A stretch of DNA of 64,000 bases from Fistularia commersonii (taxonomy: Eukaryota; Chordata; Actinopteri; Syngnathiformes; Fistulariidae). Shown here piece after piece: positions 50,937 through 62,932 of the stretch. Below the pieces are notes generated by a model. The model was given only the letters and a program-made list of their open reading frames with translations, had not been told where the DNA came from and made no database searches. The DNA is taken from assembly GCA_037954325.1 (NCBI GenBank), contig JBBMNZ010000003.1:10782465-10846464 (forward strand), written 5' to 3'. Within the stretch, counting starts at the first letter, position 1. Each line of letters begins with the position of its first letter. The translations under genes and the position numbers were made by a program.

Positions 50937-53900
50937 ATGTGTGCGCATGTGTGCGCATGCGTGTTCCTGTGCACACGTTTTTCTGCTCATGGTTTGCTCA
51001 GCCTTCCCTGTCTGGCACTTCCTGGTAAGTGGTGGCTCCCTCAACTGCGCACCAGAGCAGGTAAACACGGCTGATGAATGGGGCTCAGCCTAAGAGGGTG
51101 ACGGCCGTATCAGGTCACAATCATTACGGAGCACATTTACTTTATCCACTGGTCAATAAAGAATAACAGCAACCCGATGCAGGTAGTTAACACCGGATGA
51201 CAAGCAGCAACTAGCAAACGAACCTCTCCTGTAATCATTTTCCTGTTTACAGGCGTGTTTATCAGCTGGCATCTTATAAAGCGTGGATAAATATAACCAC
51301 CAAGGTCTTTACCGGCAAAGCTGGAAGGGAAGGGGTTGCAGATGTCTGATGAATAAAGTGGCTCCTACATTTAACCTTCTCCAGGCAGATGTTGCAGATT
51401 TGCGACAGCCAAATATCAGATTTTTCCTGCAACTACAACTTAATTTGAGCCTGAGAGGGTTAAATCCCCAAAATGGGCCGCCGGGTTTTGAGAAGATCTT
51501 TGTACATTCATAAGATTAGTTCTTTTCTTTGTTCTTGTCTTACGACCACATTTATCTCCCAGAGACCTGGCTGTTCCGCTACCCCATGTGTCTTTGTTTT
51601 GGTTTTTGGTATCGTTTCCAGAAAAGGAGAACTTTGTTGGAGGCCTTCCAGCATTGTGTTTTTGTGTGCGTTTGAGCCGCCATCTAAAGCCTTAAATTTT
51701 TGTTTTGTTTTGTTTTCTATGTCCCCTTGCGCAGGCCCCCTAAACCCGGGGCTGAATTCCAGTCGGGCCAACAAAAGGGATGGGCGAGACGGTGTGGGGG
51801 GAGGGTGTCAGGGGGCCTTGGCACCAGAGCCAGAACGCTGAGAAAGACAAGACACAGAGCAGAACTGAAGGGAACAGACGTGCATTTTTTTTTTCTGCAC
51901 GCCGGATCACAGGGGGATAAACCTGCTGCCTGACATGGCCTGCACCCGGCCTTTGTCCACCCTTGTAATGCAATTATCTGTGTTACTATTGTGTGCATCA
52001 TACTGCCCCTGTGTGTGTCTGCATTGCCTCTGTGTGCAGTGCCGTTATGTTTGAAAGCAAGTAATGGTAATAACCATAGAACAACACAGCTCCTTGCTGG
52101 AAACCCATCACCCTCTGGCTCCTCCTGTCCGTCATCCACCGTCCATGACCCTGTGGCTAATTCACCTCCTCTGGTCCAGCTGAGTCAATATGCTGATTAC
52201 CTGCGGGAGTAGCCAGTTGTACAAAGCCAATAGCCCTTCAGCTGCCACTGGTGGATGATTCAGCACCTCTTGTTGCAGTACATGAAGGCAATAGGGGGGG
52301 ATTGGGCAGTTGCGTTTGTATGGTTATCTTTTTATTCAGATAATCTGGAGGGTCATCCATAAAGTAACTGGAAAATATGGGGTCAAAAGCCCAGTGTCTT
52401 CTGGTAACCGGCTGAAAAATGTGGTCGGTGCACAGAGTGCTGATGGGCTGGTTCGCTACGGTCTATCTTCTTCCACAGTGACATTTGCTTACATGAACTT
52501 TGCTGAAATATGTTTCCGTGTCCAGAGGAGGAAGAAGGCCACTTCGGGTACTCCCAGCATTGGACTGCGTACATTTTGTTGCAGACAGTGCAGACTCTTT
52601 GTTTTCCCTCCATTCAAACTAAAGAGGGTCATGTCTAACACAAGTACACTCCTACTCTGAGACACTGAGGCCTCACCCACTCAGGTGAGTGCAGCATAGA
52701 AGCTTGGTGAGGCAAGTTTCTGTCAGTGAACCAAATGAAAGGAAAGGTGCTGTTCTGTCATTTTTATTAAAGGAACCATCTTCACTCTCCGTATACTTCC
52801 CCCTCACACCCCTTTATTCCCCCAACTGACTTTGCTTGAGCCGAAAATGGGAAGTGTGTTTCACAACGTGCAGTGTTTTGGTGTTGTGCAACAGAGGTGC
52901 GATTGTGCCGGTGATTTTAATATAAGAACCAGTTTTGCAACATCTCTGTATGTGTAAATGTCCTCTCTTACAAAGCCCCATGGGGTGTGTTTGTGTGGAT
53001 GTTTGTGTGGACACAGCCTGGATGAACAGGTCAAAGGTCAATGAAGCGGTGGGTATGACGCGTGAATTGAACCCGGTCACATGACCTGTCGCTCACAAAA
53101 TGAGAAAGAGAAAAGTGCTAAAACGTGACAGGCGGCCATTATGTTCCTGTGTGTTAATCTGTTAATCCAATATAGAGAGAATGCCCTGAGTTTGTCGAAT
53201 AATCCCTGAAAACAGCCAGGAGATGGGGGGGACGCAGGGACTGATTGATCCTTTTCATCATAACAGGTGGAGAACGACAAATTAGTGGCTGACACACTCC
53301 CGCTAAGACAGAATCGTGGAAATTTCTGACAGCTATGACATTTAATCCCACCTGTGTTCCCAGCGTTCCAAATCACAAACCTCCGCCGGGACCTCGAATG
53401 ATGGCAGCTGTGCATTTAGCTCCCGCCTTTGGCTCAGCATCTCATGACCTCCTTCGGTTCCTCCCGGGAAAGAGGGAAGCATTCGGCTCTGGGGATTAAT
53501 ACCTGGGTTGCTGTGGCAACTATGACGCGGGCCATTGCCATGGGAGAAGGCCAGGAAGTGATTTAGGGGAAGATGAAATTAAAATGGCGAGAGAGTGGGA
53601 GCCGAGACCTGCTGGAGCGAGGAGTGGCTTGCTGCCACCGGCCCGCTCAGCCAGGCCGTGTTTTGGAAACATTCTCAGGCTAGTTATTTTTACCCAGTGA
53701 TACGTGACGTCTCTCGTGGTCGACGTCTGGACGCAGAGGAGAAAAAGAAGAGAGGTGGGGTGGAATATACTAGGGAGGAGGAGGGGGATAGTTTATGAGG
53801 GGGTGGGGAGAGTTTGCTGTTAATTCCTTCAATCTCAGATTAACCATTGATAAAGTACTCACTTAATTCAATCAGGAGCACTTCCACATGTTTATGGAGA

Positions 53901-56900
53901 TAGGCTGTTCCATCCCAGGAGCAGGGCACTTTACACCGCCTGGGATTGGATTCATCTGGGGCGGGCTGGACCTCTTGGGACTTGGATTTCTTGTAACTCT
54001 GTTTTATTAAACCCTAAGCGAGCGTCAGCGTGCCTAGTCATTGTGCTTCGGTGAAACAACACGAAGAGCATTCTAGTCAAATCAGAGGCAGTATTTTGGT
54101 TGCCATGGCGCCAGTCAATGCTATGCTCTTTCTTATCATCGAACCAGCCATTATCATGTGTGCACAAGTATTACACTTTTTCACACAAGATAAGAACTTA
54201 AATATTAGCACTCCGGACTTTTCTTTTGTCTCCTTTTCTGTTCTTTTTCAATTTTCCTCCCCGCTGACACACCTCTTTGTAATGTATATGGCGTTCCACA
54301 CACACAGACACAGGCTCCCGGTGAAGACTAATATCCCCTTGGTTTGGGATGTCTCATTTTAATGCAAATTAAAAACTCACATGGCCTGAAGATAGATGAA
54401 TGAGGCCTCTGCACAGCAGGACTTGTATGCGGGCCCTCAAAGATACACGTTCCCCCATCGGTTCTATTTACTTCAGTCCATTATCATATGAACATCTAGA
54501 TTTCTCTGGATGTTCATTTTACTTTTTTTCCCCGCAGAGAAATCATGCAGCAGATTTCAGTTGTGCTTTCACTAACCTCTTCAGCAGCTCGTTGTACCTT
54601 GATAACTGCGGTAATGGAGCTTTTCACATTGAAGCGTTTAAAAGGGTGTAGGGAGAAATGCATTATCTTAATTGGACACAGAGGGAGGGGGGTTTGCGTT
54701 GTGATGAGACAGCTCCATGATAGATGGGAGGGAGGAGGCCCACTGCTGGGCCAGTGGGAGCAGCTCGCTCCCATGGGTGGTGCTGGGCCTGGAGGTGGAC
54801 GCTAAAATGATTACAAGTGTGTTACAAATGTTACAAATGCATGCATGTGTGCGTCAGCTCACGATGATATGAATGAAAAAATGAGGAGGGTGCCCACTTT
54901 GAATCTGGAGAAATGAATCAGATTTATCTAGAAACTTCTATGTAGATTGTTTGCCTGCCAGATGTTCCATCACCAAAGCACTGACACATCCCCTTTCCTG
55001 TTGTCCATCAGCTGTATCGAGAGGTACGCATCATGAAAACACTGAACCATCCCAATATAGGTGAGTACTCAGGCGCAACTGCCAGTACCTGTAAATACGT
55101 TTTATACCTGTACATTTCCAATATATCTCCTCCTCTGTGTTCCAGTCCAACTGTTTGAGGTCATTGAAACGGACAAGACTCTTTACCTGATTATGGAGTA
55201 CGCCAGCGGAGGTCAGTGCCACCGGTGTCATTTTGCTCATGTCATTTCTTGACAAAAAATCTGGAGGTTTCTCTATTTTCTCCGTGAGTCGTTCGGGTCT
55301 TCATTAGCGTTTCGCTGCTTCCCATGCTAATCTCTTTTTTTTGCAGCATTCCACTCATATCCCTCTCTGTCATGATCCTCTCTGGCTTCCATTACCTAAC
55401 GTGGAGTTGGCTGCTCCGCAGTCTGCCATGCTGCTCTACTCAAGGAGCGCCGGGGTCAAATGATTGGCACACATACATAAAATATATATTTAGTTGGGCT
55501 TCATACACTCAAGACTGTAGGTGACCGCGATTAGTTAGTCGTCTTGTATCTTCTCATATTACTGTGAACGTGTAGCTCAGTGCCAGAGCGCATGCTTCGC
55601 ATGTATGAGCTCCTGGGATCAATCCCTGGCATCTCTACTATAAGTCGCTTCGGATAAAAGCGTCTGCCAAATGACTATTCTTTTGTACTGCAATAAAATC
55701 TCAATATGTAGTTTTCACACATGTTTTACTAGACCGTTTTCTAGAACTTGAGGATGTTCAAAAAAGGAAGATAAATACAAAGATTGTATTCCAAGGAAAA
55801 AATGTATTTAATATAAGCGTTATCTCTGTAGCTCCATGCAGGCAGATGATACACTCATGTATTTGTGCAGAAAGGCTGTGGTGGACTTGGTTGTTCTCAT
55901 CACTACGGCCAATGAAACTGGACTAGATGTGAGAGCAGGATGTATTTGTAACATGGTTCTCTCCACCTCCCCACAGGTGAAGTGTTCGACTACCTCGTGG
56001 CTCATGGCAGGATGAAGGAGAAAGAAGCCAGAGCCAAGTTCCGACAGGTCCAATCACACTGCTTTGCAATATTTCCAGTGGAGGTCATGTGACAGGATGT
56101 TAAACTCCTGAGCTTGTCTGTGTGATTAATGAGCACTGTTAAGATATGATTGTCACAAAGTGCGATGCCTTCGGCCTTTAAACACTGAACTCACAACTGA
56201 AACAGTCAAATAAAACCTAAATATAACCCCATTCATTTTTCGTGACATCCAATTCTCTGTCTCCTCAGATTGTCTCAGCAGTGCACTACTGCCACCAGAA
56301 GAACATTGTTCACAGGGACTTGAAGGTGACCTCATGCAAACAGTTCATAAGAAACATTCATAAGAAACACATAAAAGAGTATAACCCCCCCAAAAGAAGC
56401 TGATCATGGCCTGCTTCTTTAGCAATTACATTCATCAACTTAAACCTTGACGAAGGTTGATGAAACTGACTCATCACTGTTTCCTCTCCACCCCCAGGCG
56501 GAGAACTTGTTACTCGATGCCAACTCCAACATTAAAATCGCTGACTTCGGCTTCAGCAACGAGTTCACAGCCGGCAGCAAACTGGACACGTTCTGTGGCT
56601 CCCCGCCTTACGCTGCCCCCGAACTCTTCCAGGGGAAGAAGTACGACGGGCCAGAGGTGGACATCTGGAGCCTGGGTGTCATCCTGTACACGCTGGTCAG
56701 CGGGGCCCTCCCCTTTGACGGGCAGAACCTGAAGGTGTGTTCAGTGGTTGTTGGATTAAACGTGGCCTCTTAGAGACACATGGTCAGTTACTTGTGAGCA
56801 GCTGTTGAGTTCAAGGACACGGAGGAACCACGATATTTCTACTGCGGTCTGTAAAGGTCCTCTGTCATACACGTCATAATACTTCATTGAATAACGTTGT

Positions 56901-59900
56901 CATACCAACTTGTGTAGTTTATTAAAGATGTGAACTGAAGACACCTGGTGGAAGAGTGTAGTGATACCTTGACTTAAGAGTTGAATTGATTCTGTGACTC
57001 ATATAGCCAAATAAAATTTCACCATTAAAATTATTTGAGGCACTATTGTAATGGTTTTGTTACGTGTTTTTAAATAGGAAAAAGGTCATTTATAAATAGC
57101 AAATCATGTATTCTATCCTCTCCTAACTAAGATCTCGGCTTGTACCATGAAGTAAAAAATCCAACTGAGCAACAGCTCATATTTGGGGGAACTCCCAAGT
57201 TGGTGCACTTGTAAGTCAAGGTTCAGGGATTTCTAATGGAGGACACAGGTGTTTCCCTATTAACTCGAGCGGGGGGGGGTTCTGCATGTTCCAGCCTAAG
57301 GAACCCAAATGATGTGGTATTGCTTCTTTAACCCCCCTGCTTCATCTGAATGTTTTGTTCAGGAGCTGCGAGAACGTGTCTTGCGAGGGAAATACCGTGT
57401 GCCCTTCTACATGTCCACAGACTGTGAGGGAATCCTGCGTCGCTTCCTGGTCCTCAACCCTACAAAGCGCTGCTCTCTGGAGGTGAGCGAGGGGCCCCGG
57501 ATTTGTACCAGTACATAAATTGCAATTTAACTGCCCTTCACATCCAAACTCAACCTTTAAAAGGTTTTATGGGCCTGGACAGTAATTAAAAAAAGAAAGG
57601 CAACCGGCGACTAACATGGTAAAAGATAAGTGAGAAGTGACATTGAAGGTGCTGCGAGGAAGTCCAGAAGTTAGCCATGCTTTCAACCAAATGTCTTATC
57701 CCCCATTTTCTCTCCTCACCAGCAAATAATGAAAGACAAGTGGTTGAACGTCAACTATGAGGGTGAGGAACTAAAGCCTCACACTGAGCCCGAGGAGGAT
57801 TACAATGACACAGGACGCATTGGTGAGTCAAACCGGAAATGCACAGATCCCCAAAAACTTTGCTTTTATGAACCTTGTGGCAGAAGCAACTAATGTAGCA
57901 AATAGACTGAACACTGACGCTGCTCTTAAACATCTACATCAGACCCGGACCCACTTAGTAGTGGATCAACAAAAACACACTAAACTCAGTCGGACATGGA
58001 TTCATTTACCCTGAGCTCCTACTGGCAGGACTGCCACAGTATATGGCCGTGTAAATGTTCTCTATCAATGGAGCCAGGATAAACTTCTGGGAAGCAGCCT
58101 ACTCATGGGGAAAACCCCAAGCTCCTGGTGTTTGGTCCCCCAGCTGACCGCTCTGTGTGTGGTCTCCATCGCATAGCCGTTGCTCAATTAAAAAGATGTA
58201 AACAGCAGTGGTACATCCCAGGGAGGGGAGATTTGACTGCTCAGAATCGCCTGATTTGCCTGCTGTTCTCTTGTTCCAGATGTGATGGTGGGGATGGGCT
58301 TCACCAGAGACGAAATCCGAGAGTCTCTGGTCAGTCACAAATATAACGAGGTGATGGCCACATACCTGCTGCTGGGACGCAAGAATGAGGCGAGTGCTCA
58401 CGTTTGTTTTCTGTGGATTAACCCATCTTGGGTGAATTCAACTGTAATTTCAAAAGCCTGGAGCAAGGAAGTTGTTCTGAGATGGTCTGGTTTTACACAA
58501 CCTAAATGATACCGGTCTCCGTTCATCTCCCAGTTGGAGGCCAACGTGTCACGATCGGGCAGCAGTCTGAGTCTGGCCAGGGTCCGGCCTGGTGCCATCA
58601 CCAACGGAACTACCAAGCACTCCACGTCCTCCACTGGCACAACGTGTTCCTCCTCTGGCCACAAGGCGCAGCGCAGTGCCTCCACGTACCAGCGCCAGAG
58701 ACGGCACTCCGACTTCTGTGAGGACACATTGATATTAGATCCAGGGTTTAAACCCTGAACATGCAAATCTGCTGTTTTATCATTTAGTAGCTTAAATGCT
58801 TAAATGGACCCCTCATCTCTAGGAATAGTGGGATGGCCTTTTGCCTCCCACCCTTATTTTGGAGGATAATGTCTGAAGATGTTAAGAGGAGCCCCTTTTT
58901 GGCAGGAACTAAAGATGTTTTATTCCCAACGTCACCATTCAGGTGGTCCGGCAGTCCCGGGGTCCATGCATCCCAAGCGCAGCCCCAGTGGTGTAGCAGA
59001 AGCGGCAGGGCTCAAGGAGGAGCGTCTCTCGGTCCGCAAGCCAAGCACCAGTGCAGTGGGCTCCCGCAGCATCCCTGCTCCATCCAGCCCCATGGTCAGC
59101 TCCGCTCACAACCCCAACAAGGCAGAGATACCCGACCGGCGCAAGGACGCCACCTCGGCCATAGTAAGGCGCAGCATTCCCGTCCTGACGCGAGGAACCT
59201 CTCAGTATGCAGATGTGTTGAGCAGGAAACTGTGCAGATGGCCAGCCCCTAATCCAGTTTCCCTAGATTACGGCACAGTGAGACTCAGCTGACACAGATA
59301 TTATGGAGGCCGGGGATTATCCGCTTCCGTTTAGAGAAGGGAAGGAAAAAAATAACATCACACCTCGGATTGTGAATTACCATGTGATTTACCACGTAGC
59401 ATTTATTCAATTTTTTTTTCAATCAGATTAGTGTAGGGGTGGAGCTTAGGGAGCGTAAGGTTCAGGGTCAGAGGTTGTATTAGCGGATTACTGTGCGTCA
59501 TAGGTTCATAAAGTCAACGCTAATTTCTATTTACACAATGGATATTTATGGATGTGGATTTCCAGGATGAAGCTCCACTTTCTCTGAAATGAGAAAGTCT
59601 GGAAGCAGCAGCTGGTTTCAGATTTCATTTTGAGAATGCTGAGTGGTCTCATCAAATTAAAATGTCACTTCTCTTTGTCCAGAACAACATCCCTGCCAGT
59701 GCCATGACCCGAAGAAACACTTACGTGTGCACAGACCGATCTGGTAGCGACAAATACTCTTTGCTGCAGAATGGCAAAGAGAACAGGTAAGGAATGGTCA
59801 AATTGGGCGCATATTGGGCAGCATGGCACAGTAGGTAGGGAATCGTATTTGGAACTGAACATTCCTGGTTCTATTCCCGGCTCCTCCTAGCCGGGAAAAA

Positions 59901-62876
59901 ATTGTTGTTGAGCAAGATACTGGTGGACGGCAGCCGACTGCTCATGGTTAATCCATGATGGGTTAATTTCAAAAAGTGGACAAATTTCCCCACAGGGATT
60001 AATTACGGATAAATCATTATTTATCATTATTATTATTGTTGAATTGTGTCTGGACAATGGGTGTTGGAAGCGGTCGTTAGGAGATTAATGTATTTGTGAC
60101 AAGATCCAGGAAATGCCTGAGTCGTTCACTTTCTGTAGCAGACTGTCTTCAGCTGTGCAATCGTCCCCCAAAACCCTTCTAGTCCAAAAGGGAAACGTCA
60201 CGATCATCGTGCTCCTCCGGGCTCTGAGGCAAACTTTCACGTAAAGCTGAACTTTGGTCCCTCCTGCTGGAAATGGCAACTGTTCTCTTCGCGAAAGCTG
60301 AAACTACTGGGGTGTTACTGCCAGGCAGTGGAATCGGTCCCCGCCAGGGTTGCTTCTGCGACGCACCGAATCTACCCAAATCTCACACAGATTCTGGAGC
60401 AACATGAAGCGGTCCTGTGCAGGGACACCCGCCACATCACTATTCAGACGTGGAAGGCATGGCCTTTGACCTCTGCTTACTGTCCGACTTGTCTCCATCT
60501 AGCACTGAAGACCCAGTACTGTCTCCCACCTCATGATGGTAGGACCTCTGGGTCGTCTAAGACTCTTTGCACTTCATCTAAAGGATAGGAAGTTCAAACT
60601 CAACATCTCCCTGCCACTTGCAGTGAAATCAAGACAGATGGGAATTCAGCGGCAGCCACTGAGTTGGAGTCATGGGGTTTGGCATCATAACTTCAGCCTA
60701 GAGCTCTGAAGTCTCTTCCCTCCTGGTGCCATGCTGGGTCTCCGTGCCAGAAAGAGAGGGCACTCGTTCTGTCTTGAGCACTGCAGGCTTGTCAATCCAA
60801 ATTAATTTCACTGAGGGAGAAAAACGGCGTCCCGTTTCAGATGTAGAAGTAACTGCGTCTCACATCAGCTCAGAACTGGGACCAAAATCGGACGGAGTGC
60901 CGAGAGTGCCATTGTCACTGACGACGTTCCTGGAATCAGAAATGTTTGTTTTGAAAAGCAGGAAGTAGCCTGAGCTTCATGGCCGCAGACCTCAGTGAAT
61001 GTTTGTTTCGTGAACATCTCGTTCCTGCTAAAGGAACAAAAAGCTTTTCCTGTGCATGAGTGGATCCATGAGGCGCCTGTTGTTGTGACAGATGCTTGTT
61101 CTCCTCAGAGTGCCGGACACCACCTCCTCTCAGTCTCACTCCAAGTTACTCTCTCAATTTCCTACTTTTGTTTCCTCAAACGTACGGCAGAGCGTTCCAT
61201 CCGTATGGAGACACACGGACTGCTGGGCTGGGGAGGGTTTTCAGAAAGTCCACAGTGATTCCACCGGTTGAGTGTGCTCTCTGTAAGTGGAGTCTCCATG
61301 CTCTTCTGCCTGGATCCTCTCCAGTTTCTCCCTAGAGAGTGTGGGTGTGAACAAGGGGGTCAAAGGGGGGGGTCCTGTGATTGACATCCGCCCTGCCCCA
61401 TGTTAACTCCGCCTCTCACCAACTGTCAGCTGGGATTGGTTCCAGCACTCCAGGTTGTGAAGAAGGCCAGCCGTCTGGATATTGAATTTTAGACTCGAGT
61501 GCTGTTGGAGGATGTATGTAAAGATGACAGGATGAAGAATAAAAAGGCCAATGAAGAGGAGGAGACAGGAAGTGGAAGTGAGGACGGGCACTATGCCAGC
61601 ATTTGCCTCTGAGCCTCTGTCAATGTGATGCCATGCGTGTGGTTGATGGGGCCAAAGGCACGCACACACACACACGTAATAAAGGAAAAATATGTAACCC
61701 GTTCAAGAGGGTAGACAGGATCTGTTTGATTCCCTAGGAATAAAACCTTGAGGTTCCCCAGTAGGAGGGAAACCACACAATGTCCTGGACTCCCCAGTTA
61801 CTTCCCAAACACTGGACAAGTCAGTGTCCCTCCTCCCCCTGCCCCCACCCCTTCCCAGTAGCTGGCAGGCTCTCATTGACACTAAAAGACTGTTGTGGAG
61901 CGACTGCGCTTCAACTTAACCTGTCTAATGGTTTTGCTCCACTTGAGCTGTGTGTGGGTGTTATCTAGAGCGTTATGAAAAGCAGCCTCGGGCCACCAGC
62001 CACCGTGTGTGTGTGACAAAGGTGTTGGTTGAAAAAAGGAATTTGGTGAGACACACGCTCCTTAATGAGGGCCCTTTTCAGTCTGTGGTGTTTCACTGGC
62101 TATGGCATCATCGAGGTTATTGCAGATATATTTATTTAGTTTATTGCAGTGACGGATGTACATACTGCATACATATATTTATTCTCAAACCGTGCTCGGC
62201 CCTGCTCAAGAAGAAATGAAATCCATCCTGCAAAATTGTGTCCCCTTTTCAAAGAGCACCGCACTGAGTCACAGGCTGAACTTGACTAGATATTAAATTT
62301 TGTCATTGTAAATTGTAGAGTTGCCCCAGTAGAAATTAGACAAACAATCATTTTCACTGCATAATGAAGATATTTTAGATTTTATTTGATACCTAACTGA
62401 TTCTAATGGGTGTTTTTGAGTTGTCATGACAACCCTCTGGACGATTGACTCACTAGATTACAAATGAAGATGGCTTCATAGTCAGAGTTAGTCTTTAATG
62501 CAGTGAATTCATGGGACTACATTTCCCAGCTTGTTTTCTGGATGGTTTTGCATCATCATGCAGTATCCTTATCATGCTCTCTGTGTTCTTCCTCCAGTAC
62601 CTTATCCCACCGGCCACCCCCCGCCTCCCCTTCCACCCACAGCATTGCCGGCGCCTCTGGGGTCTCCTCCACATCCTCCACGCTCTCTGCCCGTCTCTCC
62701 AGGGGATCCACGGTGAGGAGTACCTTCCATGGAGGCCAGATCAGGGATCGCAGACCTCCCTCCCACGCGCCCCCGTCTTCCCCAACACCGTCCCATGATG
62801 CCAGCCCCCTGCTCCATGCCAGAACCCGGGCAACCACCAACCTGCTGAGCAGACTCACCTCCAAGTTGACTCGCAG
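33545..62876 (+). CDS. mark4: MAP/microtubule affinity-regulating kinase 4 (15 coding exons, 632 codons plus 2 nt; 3' end beyond window)
   Basis: Ser/Thr kinase that phosphorylates tau and other MAPs at KXGS sites and is activated by LKB1. Exons: 33545-33592, 47786-47983, 49286-49339, 55012-55060, 55146-55211, 55977-56047, 56269-56325, 56498-56734, 57363-57482, 57723-57822, 58280-58389, 58534-58717, 58943-59163, 59683-59786, 62598-62876; all phases match. MARK4 is favoured over MARK1-3 by the N-terminus (WSNRSLGARCRNSIA), YEGEELKPHTEPEEDYND after the kinase domain, and the spacer blocks SSPMVSSAHNPNKAEIP and RRNTYVCTDR. About 120 C-terminal residues, with the KA1 domain, should lie past the right edge. 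The fish copy (a/b) is not resolved. Confidence 0.93.
36249..36311 (+). repeat. (TG)n/(TGCG)n microsatellite
   Basis: TG repeat passing into TGCG units; a family of low-complexity frames runs through it. Confidence 0.93.
39605..39670 (+). repeat. (TG)n microsatellite
   Basis: About 33 uninterrupted TG units, running straight into a 15-bp minisatellite. Confidence 0.95.
39671..39775 (+). repeat. 15-bp minisatellite, 7 copies
   Basis: Perfect tandem copies of TGGTGCGTGTGTGTG starting at 39,671, 39,686, 39,701, 39,716, 39,731, 39,746 and 39,761. It seems to have arisen from a TG repeat by two interruptions that were then amplified. Confidence 0.95.
40657..40696 (+). repeat. (TG)n microsatellite
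   Basis: About 20 TG units in mark4 intron 1. Confidence 0.95.
41627..41715 (+). repeat. (CA)n microsatellite
   Basis: About 44 CA units with two interruptions. Confidence 0.95.
42255..42430 (-). repeat. dispersed repeat (family A), reverse orientation
   Basis: On the + strand it reads TCCATCCATTCATCGTCTGC, GCAGGGGATGTTGGAGTCTA and TCGCCAGTCAGTTGCAAGGC, then a CACT repeat, which is the tail-first order of family A. Confidence 0.6.
46100..46121 (+). repeat. poly-C run
   Basis: About 22 consecutive C. Such runs are prone to sequencing and replication slippage, so the length may be unreliable. Confidence 0.9.
47786..57822 (+). CDS. mark4: mark4 kinase-domain exons (9 exons between 47786 and 57822)
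   Basis: All kinase motifs are intact: glycine loop IGKGNFAKV, VAIK lysine, the HRD loop IVHRDLKAENLL, DFG in IADFGFSNE, an activation loop LDTFCGSPPYAAPE with the LKB1-target Thr, and DIWSLGVILYTLVSG. The domain begins at YRLLKTIG after the RSLGARCRN lead and ends at KRCSLEQIMKDKWLN. Exon lengths and phases match the conserved MARK structure. The last of these exons also begins the linker YEGEELKPH before the UBA domain. Confidence 0.95.
48020..48195 (+). mobile_element. degenerate Tigger/pogo-like MITE fragment
   Basis: It aligns by eye with the element at 56,960: GAGTTGTATTGGTTCCG, CCCATTAAAATTGATTGAAA and TGTGTTTTTAAGCAAGAAAA have close counterparts there. The left terminal repeat is damaged (GTTGACTGAGG). 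Confidence 0.55.
49340..55011 (+). other. mark4: mark4 intron 3 (5.7 kb)
   Basis: No exon is supported. It holds a G run at 49,549-49,559, a (GTGC)n repeat at 50,893-50,935, a G-rich patch near 53,226, and otherwise unique-looking sequence. Short open frames (for example 51,717-52,139 -) lack recognisable domains. Confidence 0.65.
50893..50935 (+). repeat. (GTGC)n tetranucleotide repeat
   Basis: About ten GTGC units followed by degenerate GCATGTGTGC copies. Confidence 0.93.
55212..55976 (+). other. mark4: mark4 intron 5 with a tRNA-derived SINE
   Basis: A 765-bp intron that carries the SINE at 55,566-55,673; nothing else is recognised. Confidence 0.6.
55566..55673 (+). mobile_element. SINE with a tRNA-Ala-like head
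   Basis: The head 55,566-55,636 copies tRNA-Ala: GTGTAGCTCAGTGCCAGAGC (A box), an anticodon loop TTCGCAT, and GGGATCAATCC (B box). The acceptor stem no longer pairs and both boxes carry changes. It is followed by AAGTCGCTTCGGATAAAAGC and GTCTGCCAAATGAC, a module seen in many teleost SINEs and LINE tails. It is therefore a retroposon rather than a working tRNA gene. Confidence 0.78.
56735..57362 (+). other. mark4: mark4 intron 8, largely a MITE
   Basis: This 628-bp intron is nearly half made of the Tigger/pogo-like element at 56,960-57,227; a short G run follows at 57,270-57,279. Confidence 0.6.
56960..57227 (+). mobile_element. Tigger/pogo-like MITE
   Basis: The left end reads GTGATACCTTGACTTAAGAG and the right end, reversed, CCTGAACCTTGACTTACAAG. 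These are terminal inverted repeats of the Tigger type (CAGTGG-ACCTTGACTTA). TA dinucleotides lie at the left border. Confidence 0.65.
58280..58389 (+). CDS. mark4: mark4 UBA-domain exon with a GC donor
   Basis: It encodes VMVGMGFTRDEIRESL and YNEVMATYLLLGRKNE, the ubiquitin-associated domain that in MARK kinases packs on the kinase domain rather than binding ubiquitin. The 3' end reads AATGAG/GCGAGT, so the donor is GC. The next GT (in GCGAGTGC) would leave one extra base and break the frame with the next exon at 58534. Confidence 0.88.
58534..59163 (+). CDS. mark4: mark4 spacer exons (58534-58717 and 58943-59163)
   Basis: They encode a Ser/Thr-rich, probably disordered spacer: LARVRPG, a Ser/Thr run, RQRRHSDFC across the junction, then HPKRSPSGVAEAAGLKEERL and SSPMVSSAHNPNKAEIPDRR. 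Several Ser sit in basic contexts typical of 14-3-3 and aPKC control sites; phosphorylation is inferred from the family. The second exon ends at ATA/GTAAGG. Confidence 0.9.
59683..59786 (+). CDS. mark4: mark4 spacer exon (TRRNTYVCTDR)
   Basis: It encodes AMTRRNTYVCTDRSGSDKY and ends LLQNGKEN in phase 2. The NTYVC block is a conserved aPKC site (Thr) in MARK kinases that controls membrane release; this role is taken from the family. Confidence 0.88.
59787..62597 (+). other. mark4: mark4 intron 14 (2.8 kb)
   Basis: It contains the family B repeat at 59,815-60,020, a family A fragment at 61,330-61,480 and a short CA run at 61,662-61,676. Several medium open frames (for example 60,328-60,588 +) show no domain, and I do not call them exons. 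Confidence 0.6.
59815..60020 (+). repeat. SINE-like dispersed repeat (family B)
   Basis: It reads GGCAGCATGGCACAGTAGGT, then GAACATTCCTGGTTCTATTC and TTGTTGAGCAAGATACTGG, then GTTAATCCATGATGGGTTAA. This is the same order as the reverse-strand copy at 29,655-29,875. Confidence 0.6.
62598..62876 (+). CDS. mark4: mark4 spacer exon (RGSTVRSTFHGGQIRDRR)
   Basis: It follows a 2.8-kb intron. It encodes a Ser/Pro stretch, then RGSTVRSTFHGGQIRD and TNLLSRLTSKLTRR, the last matching the MARK family block before the variable exon. Donor GTAAGA; it ends in phase 2 (AG), so the remaining exons (linker and KA1) lie to the right. Confidence 0.88.
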
Positions 62877-62932
62877 GTAAGAGGAGCCAGTGGGAGGGGA
62901 GGGTGGTAGTGGTGGAGCTCAGAAGGGATCTA

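Noticed and set aside
51717..52139. 140-codon frame on the - strand in mark4 intron 3
   Set aside because: No domain, no splice context and overlap with other equally open frames; chance is the simpler explanation.
55566..55636. Functional tRNA-Ala gene
   Set aside because: The acceptor stem does not pair, the A and B boxes are altered, and a SINE-type module follows directly.
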